DNA of 64,000 bases from Salsuginibacillus kocurii DSM 18087 (GCF_000377705.1 NZ_KB898623.1:1-64000), one strand, 5' to 3'. Positions 52,186-63,427 are shown, counted from the first letter of the stretch. Numbers and translations: made by a program. The notes: generated by a model not told the origin, from the sequence alone.

Positions 52186-52206
52186 CGCAGACTTCCTTTC
52201 TGTTTG

Positions 52207-53316
52207 TTAAACGCTTCTGAGTTGAGAACTAATATTGAGCAATAAGCCTACCGCTAAGAGCATCAGGGTTAAAGAAGACCCTCCGTAGCTTAAAAATGGA
52301 AGAGTAATCCCGGTAACCGGGAACATTCCAATAACTACCCCGATGTTAATCATCACTTGAACGAGTAGAAGGCCTACAATACCAACAGCTAAGAAGGAAG
52401 CAAACGGATCGTCAATTAATAAAGCGATGCGAATACCTCTCCACATGAAAATGGAAAAAAGCAAAATAACGATAGCCCCGGTAATAAATCCGCCTTCCTC
52501 TGCTAAAATGGCAAAAATAAAGTCTGTTTGCGGCTCTGGCAAGTAATAGTATTTTTGTCGGCTATCTCCAAATCCCAACCCCACTAAACCACCAGGTCCG
52601 ATCGCATACAGTGATTGAATGCTTTGAAAACCGCTGCCCAGGGCATCAGACCAAGGGTCGAGAAAGGATGTTAATCTTTGCAGCCGGTAAGGAGCTGAGA
52701 TGACTAGCAAGGCAAAAGCCACCACACCGAGGAGACCAAGCCAGACAAAATGGAGAATACGGGCCCCACCGATGAAAATCATCGCCATGGCAGTAATGAC
52801 CATGACTGCTCCTGTCCCAAGGTCTGGCTGCAGCATGATCAGTCCAAACGCTGTCCCAATTAAAAGAAGAAGCGGGAAGACTCCTTGGCCAAAATAACTC
52901 ATATGCTCTCTTCTTACCGCCAATAAGTGAGCCACCATGCCGATCATAGCTAGCTTCATAAATTCTGAAGGTTGGACCGAAAAAGCTCCTATTCCAAGCC
53001 AGCTTCTAGCCCCTCCTCGTTGCAGTCCCACTCCTGGAATCAGAACGATAATCAGCAGGATAAAGCAAATCAGCATGATTAAAGGTAAATATGGGCGCCA
53101 CGTTTGATAGGGGATATTCATCATAACGGTTAAAGCAACCAATCCTAATGTGGCAAAGAGCAACTGACGTTTCAAAAAATAAGTTGAATCTCCAAAATTA
53201 TACTCTGCCCACGCTGCACTGGCGCTATATACCATTACAACTCCTATGGCTACCAAAAGTACCGTCACCAATAACAGCCAGCGATCAACCTGCTTAAACA
53301 TTTGATTAGATTCCAT
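52207..53316 (-). CDS. spoVE: SEDS-family glycosyltransferase SpoVE
   Basis: About 369 residues with ten membrane helices. SEDS motifs are MVYSASAAWAEY, SWLGIGAFSVQPSEFMKL, QPDLGTG, SLYAIGPGGLVGLG and ITLPFLSYGGSS. By position (murD-spoVE-murG) and sequence it is SpoVE, the spore-cortex polymerase paired with SpoVD, rather than vegetative FtsW. The start is likely ATG 53314-53316 (MESNQMFKQVDRW), with AAAGG ten bases upstream; ATG 53337 and 53349 lack a ribosome site. Confidence 0.92.
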   Translation of the reverse strand: MESNQMFKQVDRWLLLVTVLLVAIGVVMVYSASAAWAEYNFGDSTYFLKRQLLFATLGLVALTVMMNIPYQTWRPYLPLIMLICFILLIIVLIPGVGLQRGGARSWLGIGAFSVQPSEFMKLAMIGMVAHLLAVRREHMSYFGQGVFPLLLLIGTAFGLIMLQPDLGTGAVMVITAMAMIFIGGARILHFVWLGLLGVVAFALLVISAPYRLQRLTSFLDPWSDALGSGFQSIQSLYAIGPGGLVGLGFGDSRQKYYYLPEPQTDFIFAILAEEGGFITGAIVILLFSIFMWRGIRIALLIDDPFASFLAVGIVGLLLVQVMINIGVVIGMFPVTGITLPFLSYGGSSLTLMLLAVGLLLNISSQLRSV

Positions 53317-53396
53317 GTTCCTCACGCCTTTATTCATACAAGATGACACAGAATATGTGCTGGTCCAATGTATGATTGCATGAAGGAAGACATGCC

Positions 53397-54752
53397 TTAC
53401 TTCGGTAAACTTTTTACAAGCTCTATAAAATGCTTACCTCGTTCTTCGAAGGTGGCAAATTGATCCCAACTGGCACAGGCAGGGGAAAGAAGCAGAACAT
53501 CTCCTGAGGCTGAATGTTCAAAGGCTTCCGTTACTGCTTCGTCAAGCGTATCTACCGCCCTAATATATTTGCACTTTGCAGAGCTTGCCACTTCCGCCCA
53601 TTTTTCTTTGGTTTCGCCGTAGCTGATTACCGTTTTTACATGATTCATATGTTCAATCAACGAATGAAAATGATGACCCCGATCAAGGCCGCCAGCTATT
53701 AGTACAACTGGTGTTTGAAAAGCAGATAAAGCTTTTTCAGTTGCCAAAACATTTGTAGCCTTTGAATCATTATACACTTCACGCCCTGCAACTTCTCCAA
53801 TGTATTGCAGCCTGTGCGTAACCCCAGTGAAAGTCTTTAAAACGTTCCGGATGCCTGCATACGTAGCTCCGCTCTCTAACGCGGCAGCCACGGCAGCAAT
53901 CATATTCTCATGATTATGTTCGCCAGGCAAAAGGATATCTCCTTCATTGATTAGGAACTCTCCTTTTACATACAGGGCCCCATTCACAAAAGAAATTCCC
54001 TCCTTTAACAAGCGCTTGTTGGAAAAAGGAAGAAGAGAAGCTGAGCTTTCTTTTGCATAAGAAGCAATAACCGGGTCCTCAACGTTATATACAAACGTTG
54101 AGTCGGAAGTTAAATTGCGCATGATCTTTGCTTTAGACTGAATATAATCCTCTTTTGTGCCATGATAGTCCAAATGAGCATCATAGATATTTAGCCAAAC
54201 AGCAATATCAGGGCAGAACGAAGCTGTGCCTTTTAACTGAAAGCTGGATACTTCAGTAACCATTACTTCACTTTTTTTCACCTGTTGAGCTACTTCACAA
54301 GCTACACTTCCGATGTTGCCAGCAAGATGAGAGGCTTGTGAAGAGGCTTGAAGCATTTCGTGAATTAAAGTGGTGGTAGTCGTTTTCCCATTAGAACCCG
54401 TAATCGCAATTAAGCGGCCTTCATTAACAAGGTAGCTTAGTTCTAGCTCGGTAAGTACTGGGACTTGTTTTTCTTCAGCCGCTTGGACCAGCGAGTTATG
54501 ATAAGGAATGCCTGGATTCTTCACCACCGCTGCAAGTTTTTCATTCACAAGCGATAGCGGATGACCGCCAGCGACAACCTTAATCCCTTGATTTCGCAAT
54601 GCTTCTACATTTGTTAATTTCTCTTCCGGCAACGCATCATTTATAGTGACGTAAGCACCTAACTGGTGTAGCAACTTGGCAGCTGCTACACCACTCTTTG
54701 CCATACCTAACACAAGAACTTCTTTACCATTAAATGTTGTTATTTGTTTCAT
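53397..54752 (-). CDS. murD: UDP-MurNAc-L-alanine:D-glutamate ligase
   Basis: 451 residues, the same length as in B. subtilis. The ATP loop is [34 protein letters not shown] and the C-terminal [13 protein letters not shown] are family blocks. It adds D-Glu to the peptidoglycan stem. The start is ATG 54750-54752, which overlaps the mraY stop as ATGA. Confidence 0.96.
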   Translation of the reverse strand: MKQITTFNGKEVLVLGMAKSGVAAAKLLHQLGAYVTINDALPEEKLTNVEALRNQGIKVVAGGHPLSLVNEKLAAVVKNPGIPYHNSLVQAAEEKQVPVLTELELSYLVNEGRLIAITGSNGKTTTTTLIHEMLQASSQASHLAGNIGSVACEVAQQVKKSEVMVTEVSSFQLKGTASFCPDIAVWLNIYDAHLDYHGTKEDYIQSKAKIMRNLTSDSTFVYNVEDPVIASYAKESSASLLPFSNKRLLKEGISFVNGALYVKGEFLINEGDILLPGEHNHENMIAAVAAALESGATYAGIRNVLKTFTGVTHRLQYIGEVAGREVYNDSKATNVLATEKALSAFQTPVVLIAGGLDRGHHFHSLIEHMNHVKTVISYGETKEKWAEVASSAKCKYIRAVDTLDEAVTEAFEHSASGDVLLLSPACASWDQFATFEERGKHFIELVKSLPK

Positions 54753-55726
54753 CCTAACCACACCTCAATATAGATACCAAGCACTGCAAATACGAGCGCA
54801 GCCAGCCAAAATGTCACCACCACGCGCCATTCAGACCAGCCGGATAATTCGTAATGGTGATGCAATGGGCTCATCTTAAAGACTCGTTTGTTTCTTAATT
54901 TAAATGAAGCAACTTGAATGATTACTGATAATGTTTCGATGACGAATACCCCGCCAATGATGATCAATAAAAGCTCAAGGTTGACTGCAATGGCCACCGC
55001 TGCAATCGCTCCGCCAAGCGCAAGCGAACCGGTATCACCCATAAAAACTTTAGCAGGGTGAGCATTAAAGACAAGGAATCCTAGAGCTGCGCCAACTACA
55101 GCTGCGCTGAATAAAGCTACATCAGTTGCTCCTACATACCAACTCAAAATAGCATAAGCACCAAATGCCACGGCTGCTGTTCCCGCTAGTAAGCCATCAA
55201 GCCCATCTGTTAAATTAACAGCATTTGAAGCACCTACAAGCATGAGCATCACTAGAACGATATAAAACCAGCCAAGGTCAAGTGAATAGGTTGTCAGCGG
55301 AATAGTAATTTCAGTATTTAATCCAACAGCATCCAATACAAAGAAAAAGACAACTGCAATTAAAAGCTGGGCAACTAATTTTTGTTTTGACGTCAAACCA
55401 AGGTTCCGTTTTTTTACAACTTTAATAAAATCATCTAAAAATCCAATAATCCCAAAGCCTAGCAATACAAGTAAAAGCATCCAAACTTGAATCGTTAATT
55501 CTGAGAATATAAGGGCGATCACTATAGTTGCCGCAGCAATGGCAAGTAACACCATTACCCCGCCCATTGTAGGCGTCCCCTGCTTTTTTTGATGAGAGCT
55601 CGGACCTTCTTCACGGATGCTTTGGCCGAATTTCAAGCGTTTGAGTGCTGGGATGAGCATCGGCGATAAACCAACACAGAGGAGGAAAGAAACCACTAAG
55701 GCAAGCACAACTGACCATTCAATCAC
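54749..55726 (-). CDS. mraY: Phospho-MurNAc-pentapeptide transferase
   Basis: 325 residues with ten membrane helices. Conserved cytosolic motifs are GTPTMGG, the DD-rich [39 protein letters not shown] and [10 protein letters not shown]. It makes lipid I. The start codon is GTG and overlaps the murE stop by eight bases. Confidence 0.97.
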   Translation of the reverse strand: MIEWSVVLALVVSFLLCVGLSPMLIPALKRLKFGQSIREEGPSSHQKKQGTPTMGGVMVLLAIAAATIVIALIFSELTIQVWMLLLVLLGFGIIGFLDDFIKVVKKRNLGLTSKQKLVAQLLIAVVFFFVLDAVGLNTEITIPLTTYSLDLGWFYIVLVMLMLVGASNAVNLTDGLDGLLAGTAAVAFGAYAILSWYVGATDVALFSAAVVGAALGFLVFNAHPAKVFMGDTGSLALGGAIAAVAIAVNLELLLIIIGGVFVIETLSVIIQVASFKLRNKRVFKMSPLHHHYELSGWSEWRVVVTFWLAALVFAVLGIYIEVWLG

Positions 55727-57221
55727 GTGGACCCCCTCCTTTCATCAGCTTGTGTACACTTTCTTTTGCAATCTCCCGGTCATCAAAGTAAAACCGTTCA
55801 CCCTTTATTTCTTGGTACGTTTCATGGCCTTTGCCAGCAATTAATACGGCGTCATTTGCAGCTGCGCTGGCAACAGCTTGCTCAATCGCCTTTCTGCGGT
55901 CAATCTCTACCTTGTAATTTGAACCTTTAATACCAGTTTCCATATCTCTTATGATAGCTTCCGGCTCCTCTGAACGCGGATTATCAGACGTTAAAATCGC
56001 TTCATCAGCATACTCCACAGCTAGCTTAGCCATCTCCGGGCGTTTCGCACGGTCACGGTCACCACCACAACCAACTACCGTAATTAACCGGCCTTTACTT
56101 GTTTCCTTTAGTGTTTTTAATACATTTTCAAGGCTGTCGGCTGTATGTGCATAATCAACAATGATCGAAAAATCCTGTTTCCCTTCTACGAGCTCAAACC
56201 GCCCATCTACCCCTTTGACAGCTTCCAGACTTTCTTTAATGACTTCTAAAGAACAGCCGTTTACAAGGCAGGCGCTGGCAGCAGCCAAGACATTATACAC
56301 GCTAAAGGTGCCAATTAATTTTACATTCAGGTCTATTGATCCATAGGGCGAGCTCAGCGTAAACGCCGTATGAGAGGAAGACAAGTGAATGTTTTTAGCA
56401 GTAACATCTGCATTTGCGTCCACTCCATATGTAAGTGTAGGTGCGGCACTCATTTTTTCAATCACTTCTGCAGCAGGATCATCAGCATTAATAACTGCTT
56501 TTTTGCCATTTGCGTCAAGGCTGTTTCCCAACTGGGCAAATAACAAACCTTTGGCATACGTATATGCTTCCATTGTTTTATGGTAGTCAAGGTGGTCCGG
56601 CGATAGATTAGTAAATACAGCCACATCAAAATCACAACCTCTTACACGCCCCAAGTCCAAAGCATGCGAAGAGACTTCCATTGCTGCTGCTTCTACGCCT
56701 TTATCTGCCATAGCAGCAAATGTGCGTTGCAAAACGAGTGATTCAGGCGTTGTATTTACCGTCTGCTGAACTTCATCGCCAATTTTTGTATAAAGAGTCC
56801 CCACCATTCCCGTTTTTTTGCCAGCTGTCTGCATAATCGCATCAATTAAATGAGTGACTGTCGTCTTGCCATTGGTGCCCGTCACGCCATAAAGTGTAAA
56901 CTGTTGTGTCGGCTGGTTATAAAATGCGACTGCTAATTCTGCCATTGCCCGCTTCGAATCTCTGACAAGGATGACAGGCACTTTATTCGTAGAGACAGGC
57001 CGTTCGGCAACAATTGCCACGGCCCCATTTTTTACTGCTTCTTCCGCAAAATCATGCCCATCCACAGTATATCCCGATATACAAATAAATAAAGATTGCG
57101 GCTGTGCCTCCCTAGAATCCATCTCCAGCGAGAGAATTTCAGGATCCCCGGTCCCAATCTGTTCGTAATCAATTAATATCTCACATAGCTTAGATAAGGT
57201 ATAAGTTGTTGAACCGTCCAT
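55719..57221 (-). CDS. murE: UDP-MurNAc-tripeptide ligase (meso-diaminopimelate)
   Basis: 500 residues. The ATP loop is [15 protein letters not shown]. The DNPR motif ([14 protein letters not shown]) is the signature for meso-diaminopimelate, so the wall should be of the A1-gamma type. The start is ATG 57219-57221 ([12 protein letters not shown]) after GGGGGAG; a Met 13 codons upstream is unlikely. It overlaps mraY. Confidence 0.96.
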   Translation of the reverse strand: MDGSTTYTLSKLCEILIDYEQIGTGDPEILSLEMDSREAQPQSLFICISGYTVDGHDFAEEAVKNGAVAIVAERPVSTNKVPVILVRDSKRAMAELAVAFYNQPTQQFTLYGVTGTNGKTTVTHLIDAIMQTAGKKTGMVGTLYTKIGDEVQQTVNTTPESLVLQRTFAAMADKGVEAAAMEVSSHALDLGRVRGCDFDVAVFTNLSPDHLDYHKTMEAYTYAKGLLFAQLGNSLDANGKKAVINADDPAAEVIEKMSAAPTLTYGVDANADVTAKNIHLSSSHTAFTLSSPYGSIDLNVKLIGTFSVYNVLAAASACLVNGCSLEVIKESLEAVKGVDGRFELVEGKQDFSIIVDYAHTADSLENVLKTLKETSKGRLITVVGCGGDRDRAKRPEMAKLAVEYADEAILTSDNPRSEEPEAIIRDMETGIKGSNYKVEIDRRKAIEQAVASAAANDAVLIAGKGHETYQEIKGERFYFDDREIAKESVHKLMKGGGPRD

Positions 57222-57295
57222 AGTATAGCTCCCCCAAAAATGCGTATATAGCTCTAGCACTTTCTTTGATGTTTAGTTAATACACTTCTTCTATT

Positions 57296-59230
57296 TTAAT
57301 CGTCTGCTTGTGATTTGTCACCAAGATAAAGTCTGATCGTAGAACCTTGCTCAACTCTGCTACCAGGGGCGGGAGACTGACTAACAACATATTCCCCAGT
57401 TCCTTCCGTTTGTATTTCCAACGGATAGGACGCATGGTGGAGTTCAGTTAAGGGCAGACCGACCACGTCCGGAATTTCTACGGGCTCCGTATCGGTCCAA
57501 TCCAGCTCTTTTTCCAGCTGGTCTTCTCTTGGTTCAACCTCCATCGCTCGTAAACTGTCACCTATAACGTTCCCCACAATCGGTGCAGCTACTACGCCTC
57601 CGAACTGCATCGTATCTTTAGGGTTGTCAATGGCAATATAGACGACAATTTCAGGATCATCCATTGGGGCAACACCGATAAATGAGACAATATGATTATC
57701 TTTTAAATAACGCCCACCTGAAGATTTTTGAGCGGTTCCGGTCTTTCCTCCTACCCGGTATCCATCCACAAACGCCCCCTTACCAGTCCCTTTAGCTACT
57801 ACATGCTCGAGGGCCCGGCGCACTTCTTGAGACGTGTCTTCGCTGATTACCTGTTTTTTCATCACAGGCTCTTTTCTCTCAATAATGTCTTCTGTCTCTG
57901 GGTCAACCCATTCCATGGCCAAAAACGGCTCATACAAATACCCTCCATTCACTGCAGCTGCAACAGCTGTCACTTGCTGTAATGGGGTTACTGAAACGCC
58001 TTGGCCAAACGCAGTGGTAGCTTGTTCAAGCGGCCCCACATTCTCTGGGTCAAATAATATTCCTGTTCCTTCTCCTTGCAAGTCAATCCCTGTTTGTTCC
58101 CCAAAACCAAATTCGTGAATATAGTCAAACAACAGATCTTCACCGAGCCGTTCACCAAGCGTCACAAAGCCGGGGTTACACGAATTTTGCACCACTTCCA
58201 TGAAGGTTTGGTCCCCGTGTCCGCCTTTTTTCCAGCAGCGTAAGCGCTGACCAGCCACTTCAATGTGGCCCGGGTCGTGGAAACGGTCCTCGTCCAAGTC
58301 TACTACTTCTTCTTCCAGAGCCGCTGCTAATGTCATAATCTTAAACGTTGACCCTGGCTCATACTGTGACCAAACAGGCTTATTCTGGTTATAAATTTCT
58401 GGCGGCACGTCTTGAAAATGTTCAGGATCAAAGTCTGGCCGACTAGACATCCCAAGTATCCCGCCTGTATTAGGGTCCATTGCAATACCAATTGCCCCAT
58501 CAGGCGAATAAGTTGCTTCTGCGATATCCAGTTCTCGTTCAATAATTTTCTGAACCTGTTCATCAACACTTAAATTCACGTGCTGACCATCTTCGGGCTC
58601 AACATATCTCTCTGCCATACCAGGCATGCGCTGACCTTTAGCATCAGAATAAAAAGAAACCGAGCCGGGACTTCCACTTAATTCTTCATCATAGTATTGC
58701 TCAAGTCCTGTTAAGCCCTGGTTGTCAATCCCGGCAAAACCTAAAACATGTGATAAAAACGCACCGTTTGGATAATACCTTCGATTATCCTCGGCTATAT
58801 ATAGTCCCTCAAGATCTAAGCTACGCAGGGCATCAGCCAACTCAGGTGTCATTTTGCGCCCTTCCGGATTAATCCGGACGATCGATTGCTGCTCTGTAAT
58901 TTTCTCATACACTTCATCTTCTGCCTTCTGTAAAATGGAGGAAATTTCAACAGCAGCATGAGCAGGATCTTCAACCTGACTTGGCACAACTAACAGCGAC
59001 GGTGCACTTATATTGGTCGCAAGTGTTTCGCCATGGCGGTCCCTTATTTCTCCTCGTTCGGCTTCAAACGGTACATCTCTTGCCCAGGAGTCTTCAGCTA
59101 AATCTGTCAGCCATCCTCCAAGATAAAATTGCACATAAGCTAAGCGTGCGATGAGCAACACTGAAACAAACAGCCCAATTGCAAGCATTAGAATAAGTCG
59201 GCGTTTTAATTGTTTCCGATTCGGTTTCAA
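57296..59230 (-). CDS. spoVD: Sporulation-specific penicillin-binding protein SpoVD
   Basis: 644 residues, class B PBP. A membrane helix (about 11-32), a dimerisation domain and a transpeptidase domain with Ser294-T-F-K, Ser350-C-N and Lys496-T-G are in order. One PASTA repeat (about 584-638) is at the C-terminus, which distinguishes SpoVD from PbpB. SpoVD cross-links spore cortex with SpoVE. The start is TTG 59228-59230, nine bases after GGAGG. Confidence 0.94.
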   Translation of the reverse strand: MKPNRKQLKRRLILMLAIGLFVSVLLIARLAYVQFYLGGWLTDLAEDSWARDVPFEAERGEIRDRHGETLATNISAPSLLVVPSQVEDPAHAAVEISSILQKAEDEVYEKITEQQSIVRINPEGRKMTPELADALRSLDLEGLYIAEDNRRYYPNGAFLSHVLGFAGIDNQGLTGLEQYYDEELSGSPGSVSFYSDAKGQRMPGMAERYVEPEDGQHVNLSVDEQVQKIIERELDIAEATYSPDGAIGIAMDPNTGGILGMSSRPDFDPEHFQDVPPEIYNQNKPVWSQYEPGSTFKIMTLAAALEEEVVDLDEDRFHDPGHIEVAGQRLRCWKKGGHGDQTFMEVVQNSCNPGFVTLGERLGEDLLFDYIHEFGFGEQTGIDLQGEGTGILFDPENVGPLEQATTAFGQGVSVTPLQQVTAVAAAVNGGYLYEPFLAMEWVDPETEDIIERKEPVMKKQVISEDTSQEVRRALEHVVAKGTGKGAFVDGYRVGGKTGTAQKSSGGRYLKDNHIVSFIGVAPMDDPEIVVYIAIDNPKDTMQFGGVVAAPIVGNVIGDSLRAMEVEPREDQLEKELDWTDTEPVEIPDVVGLPLTELHHASYPLEIQTEGTGEYVVSQSPAPGSRVEQGSTIRLYLGDKSQADD

Positions 59231-59324
59231 TGCAGAAAGCCTCCACGTAAAAACTCCACCAAGGGCGGGTATTTTACTGTATGGTTGTACCTTCTACATT
59301 AGAACACTGAACCGGCCTCTTCTT

Positions 59325-61571
59325 TTACTCCGAATCGTTTACATCAGGGTGTTCTTCATGAAGCTCGTCTTCAGCTTGACCTTCATCGTCTTCCGTTTCT
59401 GCATCTTCATCACTTTCTTCGACCTCTTCTTCAAAATCTCGTTCTGCTAATTCAACGGTAAGATATTCCTTTGAATTGAGGTTAGCTCCAGTCTCAATAC
59501 TCTGTGCGGTCACAAAGCCATTACCAAGATGATGAACAGACAGGTCAAGCACCTCGCCAATCTTCGCTACATCTCTTAACGTCCAGCCTGTAAGGTCAGG
59601 CATTTCCCCTGGTTCTTCAGCAGGTCCTGCAAGGATAACTTTTTCACCATGAATCAAACTGCTTCCTGCTTTGGGTACTTGGTTGACAACTTCTCCTTCA
59701 TCATGAAGCACAAGTGGCTCTAACCCTTGGTCTTCAAGCGTATTAGCAGCTTCTTCAATTGACATGCCAGTAACATCTTCGACAGCTGTGCCTGACCGCT
59801 CATGGGAGGCTTCTTCTTCAAAATCGGGAGTCACATCTAAATATTGAAGACTTTGCTGCATCACTGTGTTAAATATCTTTGAAACAGGAGCTGTTCCGGA
59901 TTCTTGTTCGTCCAAATTCGGCCGATCGACAGCTACATATGTAATTAACTGTGGATCATCCTTTGGGGCCATGCCGAGGAAGGAAAAAATATTTTCGTCA
60001 TCTCCTTGCAAATATCCACCCTCTGGTCCAACAATTTGGGCTGTACCCGTTTTCCCAATCACGTCAAACCCTTCAATATGATAAGGAGTCCCCGTTCCAT
60101 TCGAAGAAGTTACCACATCTTCTAGCAAATCTCTTGTATGTTGAGCTGTTTCAGCAGATATTGGCGTTCCTGCTTCTTCTACCGAACGTTCATACAACAC
60201 ACTTTCGTCTGAGGCATCATACATGTTTTCAACCACATAAGGCTGAACCATGGTTCCATCGTTGGCAATAGCTGTCGCTGCTTGCACCATTTGAATAGGG
60301 GTGAACGCCGAGGCTTGTCCAAAGGCAGTCGCCGCTGTGTCAAACTCATATTGACGGGCAATAGAACTAGTAGCTTCTCGTGGTAAATCTATGCCAGTCG
60401 GCTCATTGAAACCAAAATCCTCAAGGTAATTGTAAAATTGCTCTGAACCTAAATGTTCTTTTACCATCTTTGCAAAGGCTACGTTAGATGAGCGCTCAAA
60501 TCCTTCATCGTACGTAATCTCTCCCCAGCCTTCGCCCTGGTTATGATCAGATACTGTATCTGGTCCAATAGAGTAACGACCGGACTGAAACGTATCTTCT
60601 CCATTGTAGACTCCTTCTTCTATCGCCGCAGCCAGTGTGAACATCTTCATGGTTGAGCCAGGTTCAATACTCTCTGAAACGGCATAATTGGAATAATTCT
60701 CTATACTATTATATTCATTCGGGTCAAAGCTGGGACGATTAGTCATTCCAAGAATAGCTCCAGTTTCAGGGTCAGCCACGATAGCTGTCATGCGTTCTGG
60801 GTCATACTCTTTCTCTACTTGAGACATCGCTTGTTCTAGCGATGTCTGAATCGTCGAATCAAGCGTCAAGGTCACTTCATTTCCTTCCACCGGTTCTTGA
60901 ATGGTTTCGTCAGGATCTAAAAGAGGCAGCCCTCTTCCATCTCGTTTATAAGATACCGACCCTGGCTCTCCAGTTAATTCTTCGTTCAACCCTGCTTCTA
61001 ACCCCATCCCTGCAGTACCCGTATTGCGGTCTACATACCCTAATACGTGCGAAGCAAATTCTTGGTTCGGATAATAACGTTTCGTTTCATCACGGAAAAA
61101 GATACCTTCTAACTCTAACGCTTCAATCTCTTCTTTTTCTTCGTAACTTAAAAAGCGTGAACCAGCGCCTAGTTCCACTTGGTAGCGTTCTTCTTCGATT
61201 CCCCGTCCAATCAGATCTCTTAAGTCTTCTTCTTCCATATCGATATGCGCGGCAAGTTCACTGGCTGTTTTATCAGGGTCCTCCACCGCTTCATCAGCGT
61301 CAGGGTGTAAGACTGCATAAACAGAATAGGACTGAACTTCTTCCGCAATCGGGTCACCGTGACGGTCATAAATCGTCCCCCGGCTTCCAGCGATTTCTTC
61401 CTCGGTGGTCCACCGGCTTTCTGCTATTGCTTCAAGGTTCTGACCATCAACTTCTTTTCCGACTTGCACATAAATAAGCCGCCCTGAAAAGACGGCAAGA
61501 AATATAAATATAATCGTTAAAATAAAAAGTGCACGTGTGATCACCGTGCCTCTTTTTTTATTTTCATTCAT
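59325..61571 (-). CDS. pbpB: Septal penicillin-binding protein PbpB (PBP2B)
   Basis: 748 residues from ATG 61569-61571 (MNENKKRGTV), after AGGTGG. A membrane helix (about 12-34) precedes the transpeptidase with Ser306-T-M-K, Ser361-S-N and Lys507-T-G. Two PASTA repeats follow (about 596-650 and 657-709) and then a 37-residue tail of almost only Asp and Glu (711-748), longer than in B. subtilis. PbpB is the essential septal transpeptidase. It is encoded directly after ftsL. Confidence 0.95.
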   Translation of the reverse strand: MNENKKRGTVITRALFILTIIFIFLAVFSGRLIYVQVGKEVDGQNLEAIAESRWTTEEEIAGSRGTIYDRHGDPIAEEVQSYSVYAVLHPDADEAVEDPDKTASELAAHIDMEEEDLRDLIGRGIEEERYQVELGAGSRFLSYEEKEEIEALELEGIFFRDETKRYYPNQEFASHVLGYVDRNTGTAGMGLEAGLNEELTGEPGSVSYKRDGRGLPLLDPDETIQEPVEGNEVTLTLDSTIQTSLEQAMSQVEKEYDPERMTAIVADPETGAILGMTNRPSFDPNEYNSIENYSNYAVSESIEPGSTMKMFTLAAAIEEGVYNGEDTFQSGRYSIGPDTVSDHNQGEGWGEITYDEGFERSSNVAFAKMVKEHLGSEQFYNYLEDFGFNEPTGIDLPREATSSIARQYEFDTAATAFGQASAFTPIQMVQAATAIANDGTMVQPYVVENMYDASDESVLYERSVEEAGTPISAETAQHTRDLLEDVVTSSNGTGTPYHIEGFDVIGKTGTAQIVGPEGGYLQGDDENIFSFLGMAPKDDPQLITYVAVDRPNLDEQESGTAPVSKIFNTVMQQSLQYLDVTPDFEEEASHERSGTAVEDVTGMSIEEAANTLEDQGLEPLVLHDEGEVVNQVPKAGSSLIHGEKVILAGPAEEPGEMPDLTGWTLRDVAKIGEVLDLSVHHLGNGFVTAQSIETGANLNSKEYLTVELAERDFEEEVEESDEDAETEDDEGQAEDELHEEHPDVNDSE

Positions 61572-61601
61572 TTTTCCACCACCTAAGCCTATAAGACTCA
61601 C

Positions 61602-61955
61602 TTAATCTTGGACGACTCGAACACGATCTTCTTGAAGTGACATATTTAATTCTTCTGTGGCGTAATGAATGATTCGATCTGGGGCACTAAGCTCGGATAC
61701 TTGTACATAAAGACTTTCATTAATCTCTTGCTGTTCCTGCACGGAAGTATTTAACGTGGATATTTCACGTTCTTGTGTATGAATGTGGGCGTAATTCGAA
61801 ATAATCACTGAGGCAACAATGGCTATAATCACAGTCACGAACAAAAACAGTAGCTTCTCGCCTTTTGTTATTTTGCCAGGCAGCCTTTTCTGTACCGTTT
61901 TATGTACTGTCTCCGGTGCAGATTTGAATTCTTGTTGTCTAGCATATTGCTGCAT
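61602..61955 (-). CDS. ftsL: Cell-division protein FtsL
   Basis: 117 residues. A short cytoplasmic part (1-33, basic) and a membrane helix (about 35-53) precede an external leucine-zipper-like coiled coil (60-105, ISTLNTSVQEQQEINESL). Sequence conservation in FtsL is low, so the call rests on topology and on its fixed place between rsmH and pbpB. It forms a complex with DivIC and DivIB. Confidence 0.92.
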   Translation of the reverse strand: MQQYARQQEFKSAPETVHKTVQKRLPGKITKGEKLLFLFVTVIIAIVASVIISNYAHIHTQEREISTLNTSVQEQQEINESLYVQVSELSAPDRIIHYATEELNMSLQEDRVRVVQD

Positions 61956-61969
61956 TCTAATCCCTCCCT

Positions 61970-62908
61970 CTAATTTTTCCTTGCAATTCTTAGCTTGGCC
62001 GAACGTGCACGGTTATTTTGTTCTTGCTCCTCAGCTGTTGGAACAATTGGTTTTTTGCTGACTAGTGCAAACTCAGGTTGATACTCCTCAGGGATAACAG
62101 GCAGGCCGCGCGGCAAATCTGGAAGGGAACTTTTCTGTTTAAAGAATTGTTTTGCAATGCGGTCCTCTAAAGAATGAAAGGAGATGACACAAATCCGGCC
62201 CTCTTTATTTAATAGTTGTGATGCTTGCTCAAGTGCTTCTTCAAATGCTTTCAACTCATCATTAACGCCAATACGTATAGCTTGAAAGGTTTTTTTAGCG
62301 GGGTGTCCGCCGGTTCGCCTGGCTGCTGCTGGAATAGCCGATTTAATGACCTCAGCAAGCTCGGTAGTTGTTTTAATAGGTTTTTCTTCTCTATTTCTTT
62401 CGATCTTGCGCGCAATTTGCTTGGCAAATTTCTCTTCCCCGTAGCGATGAATTAACCAAGCAAGATCAGCAAACGACCACTCATTAATGACTTGAAATGC
62501 TGTCCGTGTCTGGTTGCGGTTCATCCTCATATCTAAGGGTGCCTCATGCCAATAACTAAATCCCCGTTCTCCTTCATCAAATTGGTGAGAGGAGACACCA
62601 AGGTCAAACACAACTCCATCTACAGCGTCTATGCCTTGTTTGTGCAAAGCCGCTTTTAACCCTCTAAAGTTTTCTTCAATAATAATAAGTTGATTTTCAT
62701 AGGCAGCTAATCGCTTCTTTGCTGCTTTTACAGCCTCTTCATCTTGGTCGAAAGCAAAGACTCGGCCTTTTTCATTTAAATGCTTCAATATTTCTTCAGT
62801 ATGACCGCCGCCGCCCAACGTACAATCTACATACGTTCCTGAAGGGTTAATTTGTAAACCTTCAACCGTTTCATGGAGCAGGACAGTTTCATGTTGAAAC
62901 GCCTTCAA
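61970..62908 (-). CDS. rsmH: 16S rRNA m4C1402 methyltransferase RsmH
   Basis: About 312 residues. The SAM motif is [15 protein letters not shown] near residue 27. [22 protein letters not shown] and [16 protein letters not shown] are diagnostic. I choose TTG 62906-62908 ([14 protein letters not shown] follows), eight bases after AGGAGGTGG; an ATG ten codons upstream would overlap mraZ but has no ribosome site. Confidence 0.95.
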   Translation of the reverse strand: MKAFQHETVLLHETVEGLQINPSGTYVDCTLGGGGHTEEILKHLNEKGRVFAFDQDEEAVKAAKKRLAAYENQLIIIEENFRGLKAALHKQGIDAVDGVVFDLGVSSHQFDEGERGFSYWHEAPLDMRMNRNQTRTAFQVINEWSFADLAWLIHRYGEEKFAKQIARKIERNREEKPIKTTTELAEVIKSAIPAAARRTGGHPAKKTFQAIRIGVNDELKAFEEALEQASQLLNKEGRICVISFHSLEDRIAKQFFKQKSSLPDLPRGLPVIPEEYQPEFALVSKKPIVPTAEEQEQNNRARSAKLRIARKN

Positions 62909-62927
62909 ACGTTCCACCTCCTGCGTT

Positions 62928-63359
62928 CTATAAATCAAGATCAGCCATGTTTTCTGCTAGCTCACTAAACGACATTTCCGCTTCGTCGACATAAGCTTCC
63001 CATTTGCTAGCAGACCAAATTTCAACGCGAGTCGAAACACCAACGATTACACATTCTCCTGATAACTCAGCATAGGTGCGAAGCGATGCCGGGATTGGGA
63101 CACGGCCTTGCTTGTCCGGTTTCACTTCGGCCGCTCCGGAAAACAAAAAGCGAGAGAATGCCCGTGCATCTTTTCTAGTTAAAGGTAATTGCTTCACTTT
63201 CTGTTCCAATGTCTTCCATTCTTCATACGGGTAGACAAATAAACAATGGTCCATCCCTCTTGTAATTACAAAAGGAGCACCTAAGCCATCACGGAATTTG
63301 GCAGGGAGGATGAGGCGTCCCTTATCATCGATTTGGTGATTAAACTCGCCGATAAACAT
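62928..63359 (-). CDS. mraZ: Transcriptional regulator MraZ
   Basis: 143 residues from ATG 63357-63359 ([16 protein letters not shown]), the B. subtilis length; AAAGGTGGAG precedes it. Two SpoVT/AbrB-like domains each carry the DKGR/DKQGR motif ([11 protein letters not shown] and [10 protein letters not shown]). MraZ forms rings and binds repeats upstream of its own gene to regulate the dcw cluster. The repeats are visible at 63399-63422. Confidence 0.95.
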   Translation of the reverse strand: MFIGEFNHQIDDKGRLILPAKFRDGLGAPFVITRGMDHCLFVYPYEEWKTLEQKVKQLPLTRKDARAFSRFLFSGAAEVKPDKQGRVPIPASLRTYAELSGECVIVGVSTRVEIWSASKWEAYVDEAEMSFSELAENMADLDL

Positions 63360-63398
63360 AGCTTCTCCACCTTTACTCCACCCTATGTGTATAACGTA

Positions 63399-63422
63399 CC
63401 ACAATCCACCACCTGTTACCAC
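63399..63422 (-). promoter_or_regulatory. MraZ box: three GTGG repeats at 10-bp spacing
   Basis: On the minus strand GTGG occurs at 63419-63422, 63409-63412 and 63399-63402, exactly one helical turn apart (an extra GTGG overlaps at 63406-63409). MraZ binds such spaced direct repeats. The block begins just downstream of a TATAAT (63428-63433), where bound MraZ would cover the transcription start. Confidence 0.75.
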
Positions 63423-63427
63423 TTCAA

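Noticed and set aside
60842-61477. 211-residue plus-strand frame opposite pbpB
   Set aside because: It is antisense to the N-terminal half of an unmistakable PBP and is Leu/Ser/Arg-rich without a domain.
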